Shown here: positions 45,511 through 52,990 of the stretch, piece by piece
How the letters are laid out: the number at the start of each line of letters is the position of its first letter
How positions within the stretch are numbered: the first letter of the stretch is position 1
IMG/VR virus record: IMGVR_UViG_3300044499_000082
Location: 1 to 53,288 of that record
DNA: 53,288 nucleotides
Direction: 5' to 3' (one strand)
Source: a virus
Made by a program: the position numbers and the translations under genes
The notes under the pieces: model-generated
Told to the model about the DNA's origin: nothing
Seen by the model: only the letters and a program-made list of their open reading frames with translations
Databases searched by the model: none

Positions 45511-46050
45511 TCAGTCTCCATAACTCCTGCAGGTTTCACACAGACACCCGGGACAACCGGAGGCATCCGGCCACCACTCAGGGCATTCGTCCCACTGCTC
45601 GGTGGCCAGGAGGACGCTGCGTGCCGGCACGTCGAAGAACCTCTGGCGGCCTTTCCAAAAAAACGGTTCGTTGAAGCGCACGGCATCCGGGCATTCCCAA
45701 GCGACGCGACCGTTGCGGTAATCACCGAAGGCCTCCTCGTGCGGGCGGCCTGCGAGAATCTCTTCCTTGACGCCATCGAGAAGGAGATGCGTTTTGGACA
45801 GATTCACGGCGCCGAGGACATGCCCGCGGCGGATCGACCAGAGAGGGTCGTCTTTGAGCGCGGTCTCGAACGGCTCCTCCCTGGCCAGTTTCAATGATTG
45901 CGGCGGCATGCGCATGGCCGAATGAATGAGCAGAATTCCGCGGTAGCTGGTGTCCCACCTGCGGGTCTCGAACATCTTGCGGTACCCGGTCGAGAGAAGC
46001 ATTAGCGACGCCCAGGGCTGCCAGAGGGAGATGGCTTTGACGAATTCCAT
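45511..46050 (-). CDS. ASCH-domain (PUA-like) protein
   Basis: A 179-residue protein from ATG 46050: MEFVKAISLWQPWASLMLLS, KMFETRRWDTSYRGILLIHS and HVLGAVNLSKTHLL follow the ASCH motif order (SLWQPWA, ETRxW, RG.LLIHA, G..VG.V.L). ASCH/PUA-like domains bind RNA or modified bases. The C-terminus has a Cys cluster (CPGCLCETC). ATG 46086 has GAGGG before it but would overlap the upstream gene by 23 bases, so both starts remain possible. Confidence 0.75.
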   Translation of the reverse strand: MEFVKAISLWQPWASLMLLSTGYRKMFETRRWDTSYRGILLIHSAMRMPPQSLKLAREEPFETALKDDPLWSIRRGHVLGAVNLSKTHLLLDGVKEEILAGRPHEEAFGDYRNGRVAWECPDAVRFNEPFFWKGRQRFFDVPARSVLLATEQWDECPEWWPDASGCPGCLCETCRSYGD

Positions 46051-46063
46051 ATTTACGTCGCCA

Positions 46064-46492
46064 TCAAATCGACTCTTCAATCCCATGGTCCCTCTTCACA
46101 TGCTTGTCGCGCCAACCGCGAAGCTTGAAGCTTTTTACGCAATTCTTGACCGGACAGAAAAATTCTTTTCCGCTCGCCGCCTTCCCGTGGGAAGCTTCCT
46201 TCGCCTTTTTTGATTTCGGGTGTCTAAAACGACTGTGGACGGCGAGTGCATAGCGATTTTTTTGAGGTTCACCGCAGCGCGGGCATTCGACGCGCTCACT
46301 CGGCCCGGGATCGTGAGATCTAGCTTGCGCTGACGCCGCCAGCGCCGCAGTGACAGCCCGGGGACCCCCAGGCGGTTCCGGATCTGCATTGCCGTCGCTT
46401 CGATTGAGGAAGTTCGTCGCCATCTTCAGCGCTTCGGCAATTGCGGTGTCATCCCCTTCGACGTTCACGGCTACGACTTGGATTTTGCCCAT
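46064..46492 (-). CDS. double C2H2 zinc-finger protein
   Basis: A 142-residue protein. The first half is Ala/Pro/Asp-rich. The second half has VECPRCGEPQKNRYALAVHS followed by RFRH (C-x2-C, H-x4-H) and FFCPVKNCVKSFKLRGWRDK then HVKRDH, two classical C2H2 fingers. Phage-encoded fingers of this type can bind DNA near packaging or replication genes. Located between the ASCH and large terminase genes. Confidence 0.65.
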   Translation of the reverse strand: MGKIQVVAVNVEGDDTAIAEALKMATNFLNRSDGNADPEPPGGPRAVTAALAASAQARSHDPGPSERVECPRCGEPQKNRYALAVHSRFRHPKSKKAKEASHGKAASGKEFFCPVKNCVKSFKLRGWRDKHVKRDHGIEESI

Positions 46493-46508
46493 GATCTATT
46501 CCTTTCAA

Positions 46509-47870
46509 TCACCAGATTTTGATTCCGCTGTTTTTTGACGCCTTGTACGCCATGGCGCCGGCGACGATGGAATCCGGCGCATGGCCGCTCCCGTACAGAT
46601 CGTCGACGGTCGCATACTTGTGCTCGCCCTCCATGAAGGTGATGAACGGGGCTTCGATCTCGCCCTTCTCGATCGCCAGAATGTAATCGGTGAACAATGA
46701 ATCTCGATCCCTGCCGGTCATCACCACGCCCTCGGCGTCGCTCTTGATGTAATCGTCGATGACCGTCCCCAGGCCGGTCGCGTCATGGCAGGACGTTCCA
46801 CCGTAGCGATCCACCTGGTCGTCGAAATTCTTAATCATGAACGGCCACGGTCGCCGGCCGGTTCTGAGGAAGGCGACCACCCGATACGGAAAAACGTCGG
46901 TGCGCAGCGTGACGATGATGGTCCAGTCCACGTCGCGGGCCCAGTCCGCTCCGGTGGCATAGGTCGCGCCTTCCACCGGCGCTTCGATCTCGATGTACTG
47001 ATTGACTCCTCCTTCGAAGATCCCGAGCTGCTTGTCGAACATCGCCTCGACGGCTTCGGTCATGATCGCGCGGGATTCGTGCGACGGTTCGCCAAGCTCG
47101 TATTCGACGTCCCACTGGAGCTGGGTCGTTTCGTTCTTCTTGCGCGCTATCTCGTCCGGATCGAGCCACCCGTGCGGCCGCATGGTCTCCCGGTAGCACC
47201 ATTTGTAGACCGGCCAGCCTTTCTCGGCCGAGCGCTTGAGCACCTCGGTCATGGTGCCGATTGCGTTGTGATGCGTGGAGCTCGCCACGGTCTGGGCGCG
47301 GCAGCCCTCGATCGCCATCGTTTGCCCCATGGCGGCGTCGAAGATGTCCAATGCCATTTCGTCCACTTCGTCGAGCCGAAGCCGCGGGACGTGCGGACCG
47401 CGCACGCTGTTCTGGGAGGCGAGCAATGCTTGAATCGAATTCCCCCAGGAGAGATCGGTCTTCATCTTCTGGGGATCGGTTAGCAAAAGATTTTTCGGCG
47501 ACGACTTGCGCAACCAGAAGCGGTGCTGATAGTCGTGAACGCGCTTCGATTGCAGACCGCTCCCGCCCAGGATGTTGACATCGCCCTTCAGCGTCACTGC
47601 TTCGGTGAGTCCGAGCGTCGCCAGGAGAAACGACTTGCCGGCAAAGCCGCGGCTGCCATGCCACACCGCCATCGAATGGCGAGCGAAGTAGGCGTCGGCG
47701 AACGCGCGCCAGGGCGTCGTATGATCCGGGCAGACCTGGATCTCCGGGATCTTCACGCCCCAGGTCTTGCGGACAAAAAGCTTGAGCGTCGACTCCTTGC
47801 GAATCGGGAGATGAAAGTCGATCTGCTTCGGTTTTCGCGGTTGCGGTGGCGCAGTTTGTGAGGTGGCCAA
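46509..47870 (-). CDS. terL: terminase large subunit
   Basis: A 453-residue protein. HGSRGFAGKS at residues 71-80 is a Walker A variant, RLRLDEVDEMA (about 163-172) the Walker B with catalytic Glu. The C-terminal nuclease domain has GADWARDVDWT (first Asp), SCHDATGLGTVIDDYI and a late GSGHAPDSIVAGAMA (final acid). All are terminase hallmarks. It packages DNA at the portal. Start at ATG 47870, 13 bases after the preceding gene. Confidence 0.9.
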   Translation of the reverse strand: MATSQTAPPQPRKPKQIDFHLPIRKESTLKLFVRKTWGVKIPEIQVCPDHTTPWRAFADAYFARHSMAVWHGSRGFAGKSFLLATLGLTEAVTLKGDVNILGGSGLQSKRVHDYQHRFWLRKSSPKNLLLTDPQKMKTDLSWGNSIQALLASQNSVRGPHVPRLRLDEVDEMALDIFDAAMGQTMAIEGCRAQTVASSTHHNAIGTMTEVLKRSAEKGWPVYKWCYRETMRPHGWLDPDEIARKKNETTQLQWDVEYELGEPSHESRAIMTEAVEAMFDKQLGIFEGGVNQYIEIEAPVEGATYATGADWARDVDWTIIVTLRTDVFPYRVVAFLRTGRRPWPFMIKNFDDQVDRYGGTSCHDATGLGTVIDDYIKSDAEGVVMTGRDRDSLFTDYILAIEKGEIEAPFITFMEGEHKYATVDDLYGSGHAPDSIVAGAMAYKASKNSGIKIW

Positions 47871-47883
47871 TCACGAAATCCTC

Positions 47884-48147
47884 TTACTCAAGGCTGTTGA
47901 TGAACGCGCTCATTTTGTCCTGGGTGTCGAGCTTGCCTTGCATCCACAAGTTGAGGGCGTAATCAGGCCTCCAACAAAACATAAAAGGAAACGGATCAGG
48001 AAAGTTGACATCCTTCGTCTCCGGATGCTTGACGAGATCTGAGATCAACGAATCCAGCGCATGCTGCAGCTCGCCGCGATCGCAGCACTCGAGAGCGCGC
48101 TTCTTGGCCCAGGCGAGGTGCTCTTGGCGGGTCATTCGTTCATCCAT
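47884..48147 (-). CDS. small phage protein next to terminase
   Basis: An 87-residue protein from ATG 48147 behind AAGGAAG. MDERMTRQEHLAWAKKRALE, then LQHALDSLISDLVKHPET and MQGKLDTQDKMSAFINSL. This helical protein with a TRQEHLAWAKKRALE start is familiar from many phage terminase neighbourhoods and uncharacterised. It overlaps the preceding gene by 16 bases. Confidence 0.65.
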   Translation of the reverse strand: MDERMTRQEHLAWAKKRALECCDRGELQHALDSLISDLVKHPETKDVNFPDPFPFMFCWRPDYALNLWMQGKLDTQDKMSAFINSLE

Positions 48148-48314
48148 TGTTTTCTTCCTTCTTCGTCGAGGGGCTCAGTCTCGGCGAAACACGCATACTT
48201 CATCGCGTCGCCCTTCATATGGGCGATGCACGCTTTGTCGGCTTCCGTGAGTTCCACCATGATCGGTAACCCGGGCACGACGTCGTACCACCAATGGCCC
48301 ACCTTGACTCTCAT
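48132..48314 (-). CDS. small hypothetical protein
   Basis: A 60-residue protein from ATG 48314, one base shared with the small-terminase stop. MRVKVGHWWYDVVPGLPIMV, then ELTEADKACIAHMKGDAMKY and ACFAETEPLDEEGRKQWMNE. A longer in-frame extension lies inside the small-terminase gene and is excluded. Function unknown. Confidence 0.6.
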   Translation of the reverse strand: MRVKVGHWWYDVVPGLPIMVELTEADKACIAHMKGDAMKYACFAETEPLDEEGRKQWMNE

Positions 48315-48739
48315 CAATCGTCCTCCTCTCCATCGTCGACAATCGAAATCACGTCTCGCACCGGGATCGGCTTCCCGTCCGGGCCGCTCAACTCGTGCTG
48401 TTGTTTGAAGCCGTAGCGATGAGCCTGCAGGAGAAATTTCATCAAGCCGTCGGAGATTCTTTTCGCGCGCTGCCATCCGGTGTATTCGAGAATATCGACG
48501 GCGTCCTCCATGGTGGCTTCCCACTCCTTCGCGAATTCCGGATTCTCTTCCTTCCAAAGGTACGCCGTCTTGCGCGTGATGCCGGCCTGGCGGCAGGAGA
48601 GGTAAACGTTTCCGGTCGTGCGCAGGGTGGCGAGGAACGCAGGGATCCACTCGCCGGCGTCTGCACGCGGTTCCTTCTCGCCGTTAGTCTGCGGTTCGAG
48701 CTTAAAATCCTTCCCTGTTTCTTTTTCCCTTTGAGCCAT
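48314..48739 (-). CDS. terS: terminase small subunit
   Basis: A 141-residue protein. WIPAFLATLRTTGNVYLSCR, QAGITRKTAYLWKEENPEFA (HTH) and SDGLMKFLLQAHRYGFKQQH follow the pattern of HTH-type small terminases. It recognises packaging sites on phage DNA. Upstream of the large subunit with two small genes between. Confidence 0.8.
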   Translation of the reverse strand: MAQREKETGKDFKLEPQTNGEKEPRADAGEWIPAFLATLRTTGNVYLSCRQAGITRKTAYLWKEENPEFAKEWEATMEDAVDILEYTGWQRAKRISDGLMKFLLQAHRYGFKQQHELSGPDGKPIPVRDVISIVDDGEEDD

Positions 48740-48801
48740 ACTCTTCCTATATCAACTCCATACCCATATTTTCCGGGGGGTGTCACCTTTAGGAGAAGAA
48801 A

Positions 48802-48990
48802 TCATAGCAAGTTCCACAGCTTGGAGAGCGCGGACGTTGCCAGTCCTCCATTAACCGCTGTCATGACGATATGAGCTGAGCACCAGGCATAAAATCCGGC
48901 GTCCAGCGCATCCAATGCGATCACGAAAAAAACGATCGCAAAAGCAATATTCGTTGCGATCAACATGGCCGCCAGCAGCGGTTTAATCAT
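48802..48990 (-). CDS. small two-helix membrane protein
   Basis: A 62-residue protein starting MIKPLLAAMLIATNIAFAIV, continuing FFVIALDALDAGFYAWCSAH and a second hydrophobic helix (IVMTAVNGGLATSAL). It could be a second holin or antiholin, or a superinfection-exclusion peptide. No charge pattern decides. It overlaps the RMF-like gene by eight bases. Confidence 0.6.
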   Translation of the reverse strand: MIKPLLAAMLIATNIAFAIVFFVIALDALDAGFYAWCSAHIVMTAVNGGLATSALSKLWNLL

Positions 48991-49186
48991 TGCGATTCAG
49001 CTCTCCGACCGAATGGCCGGACAGCCATGCCTCGCCAAGCTCAAAGTCCTCGTAGGGACAGTCCTCGGCCTGTTTACCAGCCTCTCCTGCGGCGAGACCG
49101 GAGTCGAAGGCGATGTGCTCGTCATCGGTATGGTCGCAGCCGCCCGGGCAGGCCTCCGGCGGCGAAGTTAGACTTTGCGAGTTCAT
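48983..49186 (-). CDS. RMF-like small protein
   Basis: A 67-residue protein. HIAFDSGLAAGEAGKQAEDC then PYEDFELGEAWLSGHSVG follows the ribosome modulation factor pattern (GxxAGxxGxxxxxCPY...AWLxGW). RMF inactivates ribosomes by dimerisation; phage relatives may modulate host translation. A cysteine pair (CPGGC) precedes. Its 5' end lies in one copy of a 27-bp direct repeat. Confidence 0.6.
   Translation of the reverse strand: MNSQSLTSPPEACPGGCDHTDDEHIAFDSGLAAGEAGKQAEDCPYEDFELGEAWLSGHSVGELNRND
49155..49181. repeat. 27-bp direct repeat, copy A
   Basis: TCCGGC, one variable base, then GCGAAGTTAGACTTTGCGAG. It lies over the start of the RMF-like gene. Copy B is at 49656-49682 with one mismatch. 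Confidence 0.7.
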
Positions 49187-49449
49187 ATTCCTTGCGACTC
49201 CACTTTTTCATAATCCCAGTACCCGCCGGCCGGTCCTCCCTGCTTGAACGTGATCACACCGAGATCGCCAGCCTTTGCGTCGGGCAATCCTCGACGGACC
49301 AGGATGAACCCTTCGCTGGTCAGATCTTCTTTGCACGCGAGAATGTGGGTGTTGCCGCTGTTGGCAACCGGCTCGATGCTGATAACGGTGACTCTTTTTC
49401 GCGTGTCATAGGGCCAGGTGCGCCGGGGCAGATTCGCTAGACAGTTCAT
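49183..49449 (-). CDS. small beta-rich hypothetical protein
   Basis: An 88-residue protein from ATG 49449, overlapping the preceding stop by one base. MNCLANLPRRTWPYDTRKRV, TVISIEPVANSGNTHILACK and LGVITFKQGGPAGGYWDYEK suggest a small barrel. Function unknown. Confidence 0.6.
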   Translation of the reverse strand: MNCLANLPRRTWPYDTRKRVTVISIEPVANSGNTHILACKEDLTSEGFILVRRGLPDAKAGDLGVITFKQGGPAGGYWDYEKVESQGI

Positions 49450-49601
49450 CACGTCCTCTTTTTCTCGGTGATCTTCGTAGTGATTCTTTCGATTTCGCGG
49501 TCGAAGGCGCGCCGGATCACCCACTCCCGCGTAAAGCAATGCCGGAGATCGTCCAGGCCCAGGTCGCGCGGCTCGGCCGGCACGCTAATGATGTTGCTCA
49601 T
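49449..49601 (-). CDS. 50-residue hypothetical protein
   Basis: ATG 49601 is preceded by GGAGGAAA. The frame encodes MSNIISVPAEPRDLGLDDLR, HCFTREWVIRRAFDREIERI and TTKITEKKRT, then TGA sharing one base with the next ATG. Good ribosome site and helix-forming composition support a real small gene, probably the first of the minus-strand packaging operon. Confidence 0.6.
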   Translation of the reverse strand: MSNIISVPAEPRDLGLDDLRHCFTREWVIRRAFDREIERITTKITEKKRT

Positions 49602-49655
49602 TGCCTGCTTTCCTCCCTCAACTGAGGCGCAAAAAGACGCAACGATGCGAAGGCG

Positions 49656-49682
49656 TCCGGCCGCGAAGTTAGACTTTGCGAG
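49656..49682. repeat. 27-bp direct repeat, copy B
   Basis: The second copy, in the non-coding attP region, ends three bases before an inverted repeat. Identity with copy A except for one base suggests recent duplication or recombination. Confidence 0.7.
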
Positions 49683-49898
49683 CTGTCAAAATACGAGGTC
49701 ACTTCGTGCTCTTATCGCTCAATCGAGACATTCCGTCAATCCGTATGGTTTGCCGGTCATTTCGTATTTTGACGGAGAGGTCACCGTTTTGGGGGGCTCG
49801 GGCGGGATAAGATCAACTACTTACGAGCTTGCCCAAAAAGGAAGCAACGCCGCAAAATTTAGGGAGTTTCTCCTATGAAAAGTGCATGTCCGGGGGGC

Positions 49899-49907
49899 TG
49901 TGGATAA
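49899..49907 (-). other. DnaA-box match beside the att core
   Basis: TGTGGATAA, the exact reverse complement of TTATCCACA, lies 11 bases before the att core. It may be chance, or a host-factor site influencing integration. Confidence 0.35.
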
Positions 49908-49918
49908 AGGATATAGAA

Positions 49919-49946
49919 ACGGGTTCAAATCCCGTCGGGGACGCCA
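49919..49946 (+). other. att core: 3' end of tRNA-Glu
   Basis: ACGGG TTCAAAT CCCGT is a complete T-arm, followed by CGGGGAC, a discriminator G and CCA, the 3' acceptor strand of a tRNA. A 5' acceptor of GTCCCCG would pair, as in tRNA-Glu. No D-arm or anticodon arm precedes it, so this is only the fragment a phage carries to restore the host gene on integration. Confidence 0.8.
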
Positions 49947-50002
49947 CAACCTCCCGGATTCCCGCCAGTTTTTTTCGACCCATTTTAAGGTCACCGTCAA
50001 GG

Positions 50003-51178
50003 TCACCGTCGCCGTGTCCCCTTCTTGCTGATTTTGGTCGCTGCTTTGAGCCGCGCGATCATCGGCGCCATGCCGTCATGTCGTATGTATTTGGCGTAAT
50101 CTTTCTCGATCATCTCCAGCGACGTGCCGCAGTAATCAGCGACAAATTTCCCGCTGCAGCCCGCGCTCAACATCGCGGTGATGAACGTGTGCTTGGTGCA
50201 GTAAAATTTTCTCGGCCGGATCTTCAGCGCCGAAAGGACGCCATACCAATAGCGTTTGCGAATTTCGTTCGGATCGATCGGCCCGCCTTTGCTGTTGGTG
50301 AAGAAATATTCCTCGTCCGAGCCGTGCAGCCGCGCCGGCATCGCTGTCAACACGTCGAGCAAATTCGGCAACAGCTCTTTCGTGCGCGTGCTGCCGGGCG
50401 TCTTGGGTGCATTCTCTTCGCCCAGGTGGCGCGACCGGCGAATGGTGAACGTGCCGGAGGTCAGATCCACGTCGCCGAGTCGGAGCGCCGCGGCTTCCGA
50501 CGGCCGCGCGCCGGTCCAAAAAAGAAAATACATCGGCTCGTAGAGCCGCGGATAGCTCTTCCGAAACTTCTCGAGGATGCGATCGCGCTCCTCTTCGGTG
50601 AACGGATCGGGCGGCGGGACCAGGCGGTCCGGCCATTCGAGGACCTCGAAGGGATTGTTCGCCGGCGCGCCACCGGCCCAGACGCTGCGGTACATGGCCC
50701 TGAGCGAACCGTCGATGACGTTGCGGCAGGTTTTGACCTTGAGCTCTAGCTCATCGATCATCCACGTCCTGAACTTCACCAGGTGCTTGTATTGCAGGCT
50801 TTCGACGGGTGTGACCTCTTTGCCGAGCTTGGGCAGGATGTAAGCCTTGAAGTGCTGGCGATAGTCGCGCGCCTGGCTCTTGCGAACCAGCGGCGGTTTC
50901 TTGTCTTCCACCCAGTCGAGATAGAACGCTTCGAGGGACACGCTATTGGATGTCTTAGCATGTTCCGATCTCGTCGCGCGATTGCCTTCGGGAAACCATT
51001 TCGAGTAATCGAACGTGCCGTGCTCCACCTCGAAGTTCATCACCAGACATTTCTTCTCGTACTGGACGCGATTGTCGGGCGTGTCCTTCTCGCCGGTACC
51101 CTCCCAGTACTGCTCGCCGTCGATATCGCCGCGGATTGCGAGCGTGCCGTGGCGAGTTTTGGTCACTCGAAAAGCCAT
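50003..51178 (-). CDS. int: tyrosine recombinase (phage integrase)
   Basis: A 391-residue protein. An N-terminal arm-binding region is followed by a SAM-like core-binding domain (about 80-165) and the catalytic domain: WTGARPSEAAALRLGDVDLT (Arg225), KFYCTKHTFITAMLSAG (Lys at 329 in the HxxR-box Arg position, with Tyr in the His position) and MIEKDYAKY (Tyr361). The HxxR box is thus a YxxK variant, which I have seen in some phage integrases. It ends within the last AGGTCACCGT repeat. Targets tRNA-Glu through the adjacent att core. Confidence 0.9.
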   Translation of the reverse strand: MAFRVTKTRHGTLAIRGDIDGEQYWEGTGEKDTPDNRVQYEKKCLVMNFEVEHGTFDYSKWFPEGNRATRSEHAKTSNSVSLEAFYLDWVEDKKPPLVRKSQARDYRQHFKAYILPKLGKEVTPVESLQYKHLVKFRTWMIDELELKVKTCRNVIDGSLRAMYRSVWAGGAPANNPFEVLEWPDRLVPPPDPFTEEERDRILEKFRKSYPRLYEPMYFLFWTGARPSEAAALRLGDVDLTSGTFTIRRSRHLGEENAPKTPGSTRTKELLPNLLDVLTAMPARLHGSDEEYFFTNSKGGPIDPNEIRKRYWYGVLSALKIRPRKFYCTKHTFITAMLSAGCSGKFVADYCGTSLEMIEKDYAKYIRHDGMAPMIARLKAATKISKKGTRRR

Positions 51179-51208
51179 GAGGTTCCTATACGGTGCGCGC
51201 CAAGATTG

Positions 51209-51484
51209 TCAACTCTGCCCGCGGCCGCTGCCGAGAATATAGCCACGGAACATGGGCAGCGGCGGGTCCATCGGAAGTAACAATTCCGCTGCTCGCGGGT
51301 CTTTGCCTTCCATCCAGGCGCTGAGCGCGGATTTCTTAAACCGCGTGCCCATGCCCGGCGGCCGGAAGTAGTGAACGCCCTTACGCAGGATGCGACGGGT
51401 CATCTTGTTGCGCAGCGTCTTCTTGTTCAACCGGAGATATTCGGCGGCTTCGTCCACGGTGAGCCAAACATCCTCCTCGGCCAT
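51209..51484 (-). CDS. excisionase-like HTH protein
   Basis: A 91-residue protein. WLTVDEAAEYLRLNKKTLRN then KMTRRILRKGVHYFRPPGMG is the winged HTH of excisionase/MerR-type (HTH_17) proteins. It lies 30 bases upstream of the integrase in the same orientation, the usual place for a directionality factor. Confidence 0.75.
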   Translation of the reverse strand: MAEEDVWLTVDEAAEYLRLNKKTLRNKMTRRILRKGVHYFRPPGMGTRFKKSALSAWMEGKDPRAAELLLPMDPPLPMFRGYILGSGRGQS

Positions 51485-51490
51485 CTCTCA

Positions 51491-51766
51491 TCACCTCTTC
51501 AGCGAATCGGCCGTGGCGTCGGCGTGAATGATCCGGTGCCGATAGTCGCGACTGACATCGATCATCAATTCGTGGTAGGCCCTCGTATACGTGAGCACCT
51601 TCTTCGCCATCTCCACGTCGGCGCGCTTCAGGCTGTAATCCGGTTCGCCGGGAGGAGGAAGATTTTTCTCGGCGGCTTCGATCGCTGCCTCGAGATCTTC
51701 GATATCGAGTAGAATCGCCTGGCCGGCGAAGTCGAGAAGTTTTTTTACGGTCGATTCAGGCGTCAT
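51491..51766 (-). CDS. small helical hypothetical protein
   Basis: A 91-residue protein starting MTPESTVKKLLDFAGQAILL. Helices with DLEAAIEAAEKNLPPPGEPD and RADVEMAKKVLTYTRAYHEL. It overlaps the RusA-like gene by 11 bases. No family recognised. Confidence 0.55.
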   Translation of the reverse strand: MTPESTVKKLLDFAGQAILLDIEDLEAAIEAAEKNLPPPGEPDYSLKRADVEMAKKVLTYTRAYHELMIDVSRDYRHRIIHADATADSLKR

Positions 51767-52223
51767 CCCTTCCCTCGTCCTGGAGCGGCAGCCGGTCGAT
51801 TTTAATTTCCACGCGCGGAAAGGATTTCACATGCTCCATTTCGACGGCGCCGGTGACGTGCTTATCACCATAGGCGAACAGCGCGTCCTGAATTCCTTTC
51901 CTCACGTTCTCCGGATCCCCATGGCCTTCGCCGACAAAGAAACATTTCACGTCGAGCCGGTACCCACCGTCGGCGTCGCAGGGAAATCCCTGGCGGGCCT
52001 GCTCGGTGAAGCACTGCAGCACATAGAGCTTCCAGGCTTTGTAACGCAGCGCTCGGAGATCCTTTCTCTTGCTTCGCTGGGTCATGCGCTCATAGGGAAC
52101 GGCGTTGCCGTTCGGATCCTCATGATTGCCCTTGATCACGAATGAGACCGGATAGGCGTTCAGGTCCTGGAGCTGCGCCAGGCCTTTGACCTGGTTCGGT
52201 TGCCAGCGCCGGCCGTTACGCAT
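51756..52223 (-). CDS. RusA-family Holliday junction resolvase
   Basis: A 155-residue protein from ATG 52223 behind AGGAGA. FVIKGNHEDPNGNAVPYERM, WKLYVLQCFTEQARQGFPCD, YRLDVKCFFVGEGHGDPENV and RKGIQDALFAYGDKHVTGAV match RusA: the DPENVRKGIQDALF stretch holds the conserved catalytic acids and lysine. It resolves branched DNA during replication or packaging. Confidence 0.85.
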   Translation of the reverse strand: MRNGRRWQPNQVKGLAQLQDLNAYPVSFVIKGNHEDPNGNAVPYERMTQRSKRKDLRALRYKAWKLYVLQCFTEQARQGFPCDADGGYRLDVKCFFVGEGHGDPENVRKGIQDALFAYGDKHVTGAVEMEHVKSFPRVEIKIDRLPLQDEGRDDA

Positions 52224-52443
52224 GGTCTCTCCTGGCAACGTAACGGTGGCGTGGCACCCCTTCCCTACCGTACTCAATGATCTTCTGCATCAACCAGGCA
52301 GCTTTGCAGGTAAACTTGCGCCGCGTGCCCTTTTCTCGAACCGAGATAAGGTCCGGCGGCTCGATCTCGATGATCATGCGCCGGCCATGATGATCCCAGC
52401 TCTCGGAGGTTTCCCGGATAACTTTTTTTCTCAGCGGGGTCAC
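52216..52443 (-). CDS. small conserved phage protein
   Basis: A 75-residue protein starting MTPLRKKVIRETSESWDHHG, then RRMIIEIEPPDLISVREKGT and RRKFTCKAAWLMQKIIE. The pattern is seen in many phage early regions before RusA-like genes and has no assigned function. It overlaps RusA by eight bases. Confidence 0.65.
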   Translation of the reverse strand: MTPLRKKVIRETSESWDHHGRRMIIEIEPPDLISVREKGTRRKFTCKAAWLMQKIIEYGREGVPRHRYVARRDHA

Positions 52444-52674
52444 TTATACTTCCGTCGGCTTCACAGCGGTTCCCCTGGGCGCGGGCCCCATATCTTCGAA
52501 CCAGTGATACGGAAGGGCGTTGTACTCATCCACCAACATCGGGACAGGAGGCGTTTCATCATCGCTCATAAGGAAAACGAGTACGGTGCCACTCGCTCCG
52601 GTACCCATCGCATGGCTCACGAGAAACTCGCGGCCGTCCTTCACGTATTTTTTGCATTTCAATCGGAAGGCCAT
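52444..52674 (-). CDS. hypothetical protein
   Basis: A 76-residue protein from ATG 52674, sharing one base with the preceding stop. MAFRLKCKKYVKDGREFLVS, GASGTVLVFLMSDDETPPVP. Small alpha/beta, no motif. Function unknown. Confidence 0.55.
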   Translation of the reverse strand: MAFRLKCKKYVKDGREFLVSHAMGTGASGTVLVFLMSDDETPPVPMLVDEYNALPYHWFEDMGPAPRGTAVKPTEV

Positions 52675-52979
52675 CACTCCACCTCCGGATGCTTGCTCAT
52701 ATCGTGCTTGTGCTCGGCCCCGAGACTTTCGATCGGCACACGCTTTTTGTCTTTGGCTGGGCCGGCGATCGCAAATTTAATCGGCCGGCCGAGACTCATG
52801 CAGTCGTCGCACAGCACAGCGGCGGCGCCGTCGCACGGCAAACCGCACTGCACGCAGCCCCAGCCCGAGCCAGGCACCGTCCCTTTCTGTTCGAGCATGA
52901 CGATGTTGCGGACGTTCAGATCGTCCCCTTCCCTACCGCATGAACAGCATGGGCCGAAGTCTACCGTTTCAAGTTCCAT
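52674..52979 (-). CDS. zinc-binding hypothetical protein
   Basis: A 101-residue protein from ATG 52979. PCCSCGREGDDLNVRNIVML, WGCVQCGLPCDGAAAVLCDD, then C provide eight cysteines, two zinc ribbons in series. A basic and acidic C-terminus follows. Similar small phage zinc proteins are uncharacterised. An upstream in-frame extension is Arg/Ser-rich and not credible. Confidence 0.65.
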   Translation of the reverse strand: MELETVDFGPCCSCGREGDDLNVRNIVMLEQKGTVPGSGWGCVQCGLPCDGAAAVLCDDCMSLGRPIKFAIAGPAKDKKRVPIESLGAEHKHDMSKHPEVE

Positions 52980-52990
52980 CGCCTCACCTT

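Larger units (their letters stand above)
49602..50002. other. attP region (non-coding) with inverted repeat and arm-type repeats
   Basis: About 400 bases without a gene. Contents in order: repeat copy B; GTCAAAATACGA (49685-49696) and TCGTATTTTGAC (49762-49773), perfect 12-bp inverted arms; AGGTCAC at 49696-49702 and AGGTCACCGT at 49778, 49988 and 50000 (direct copies); a DnaA box at 49899-49907; the tRNA-Glu-derived core at 49919-49946. Two AGGTCAC copies lie left of the core and two right, the last reaching the integrase 3' end. This fits P and P' arms of an attP. Confidence 0.65.

Noticed and set aside
49660-49690. Promoter with TTGACA in front of the packaging operon
   Set aside because: TTGACA is present on the minus strand inside the inverted repeat, but no -10 box lies at proper spacing, so I did not annotate a promoter.
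49887-49946. Complete tRNA gene at the att site
   Set aside because: Only the T-arm and 3' acceptor strand are present. No D-arm, anticodon arm or pairing 5' acceptor precedes them.
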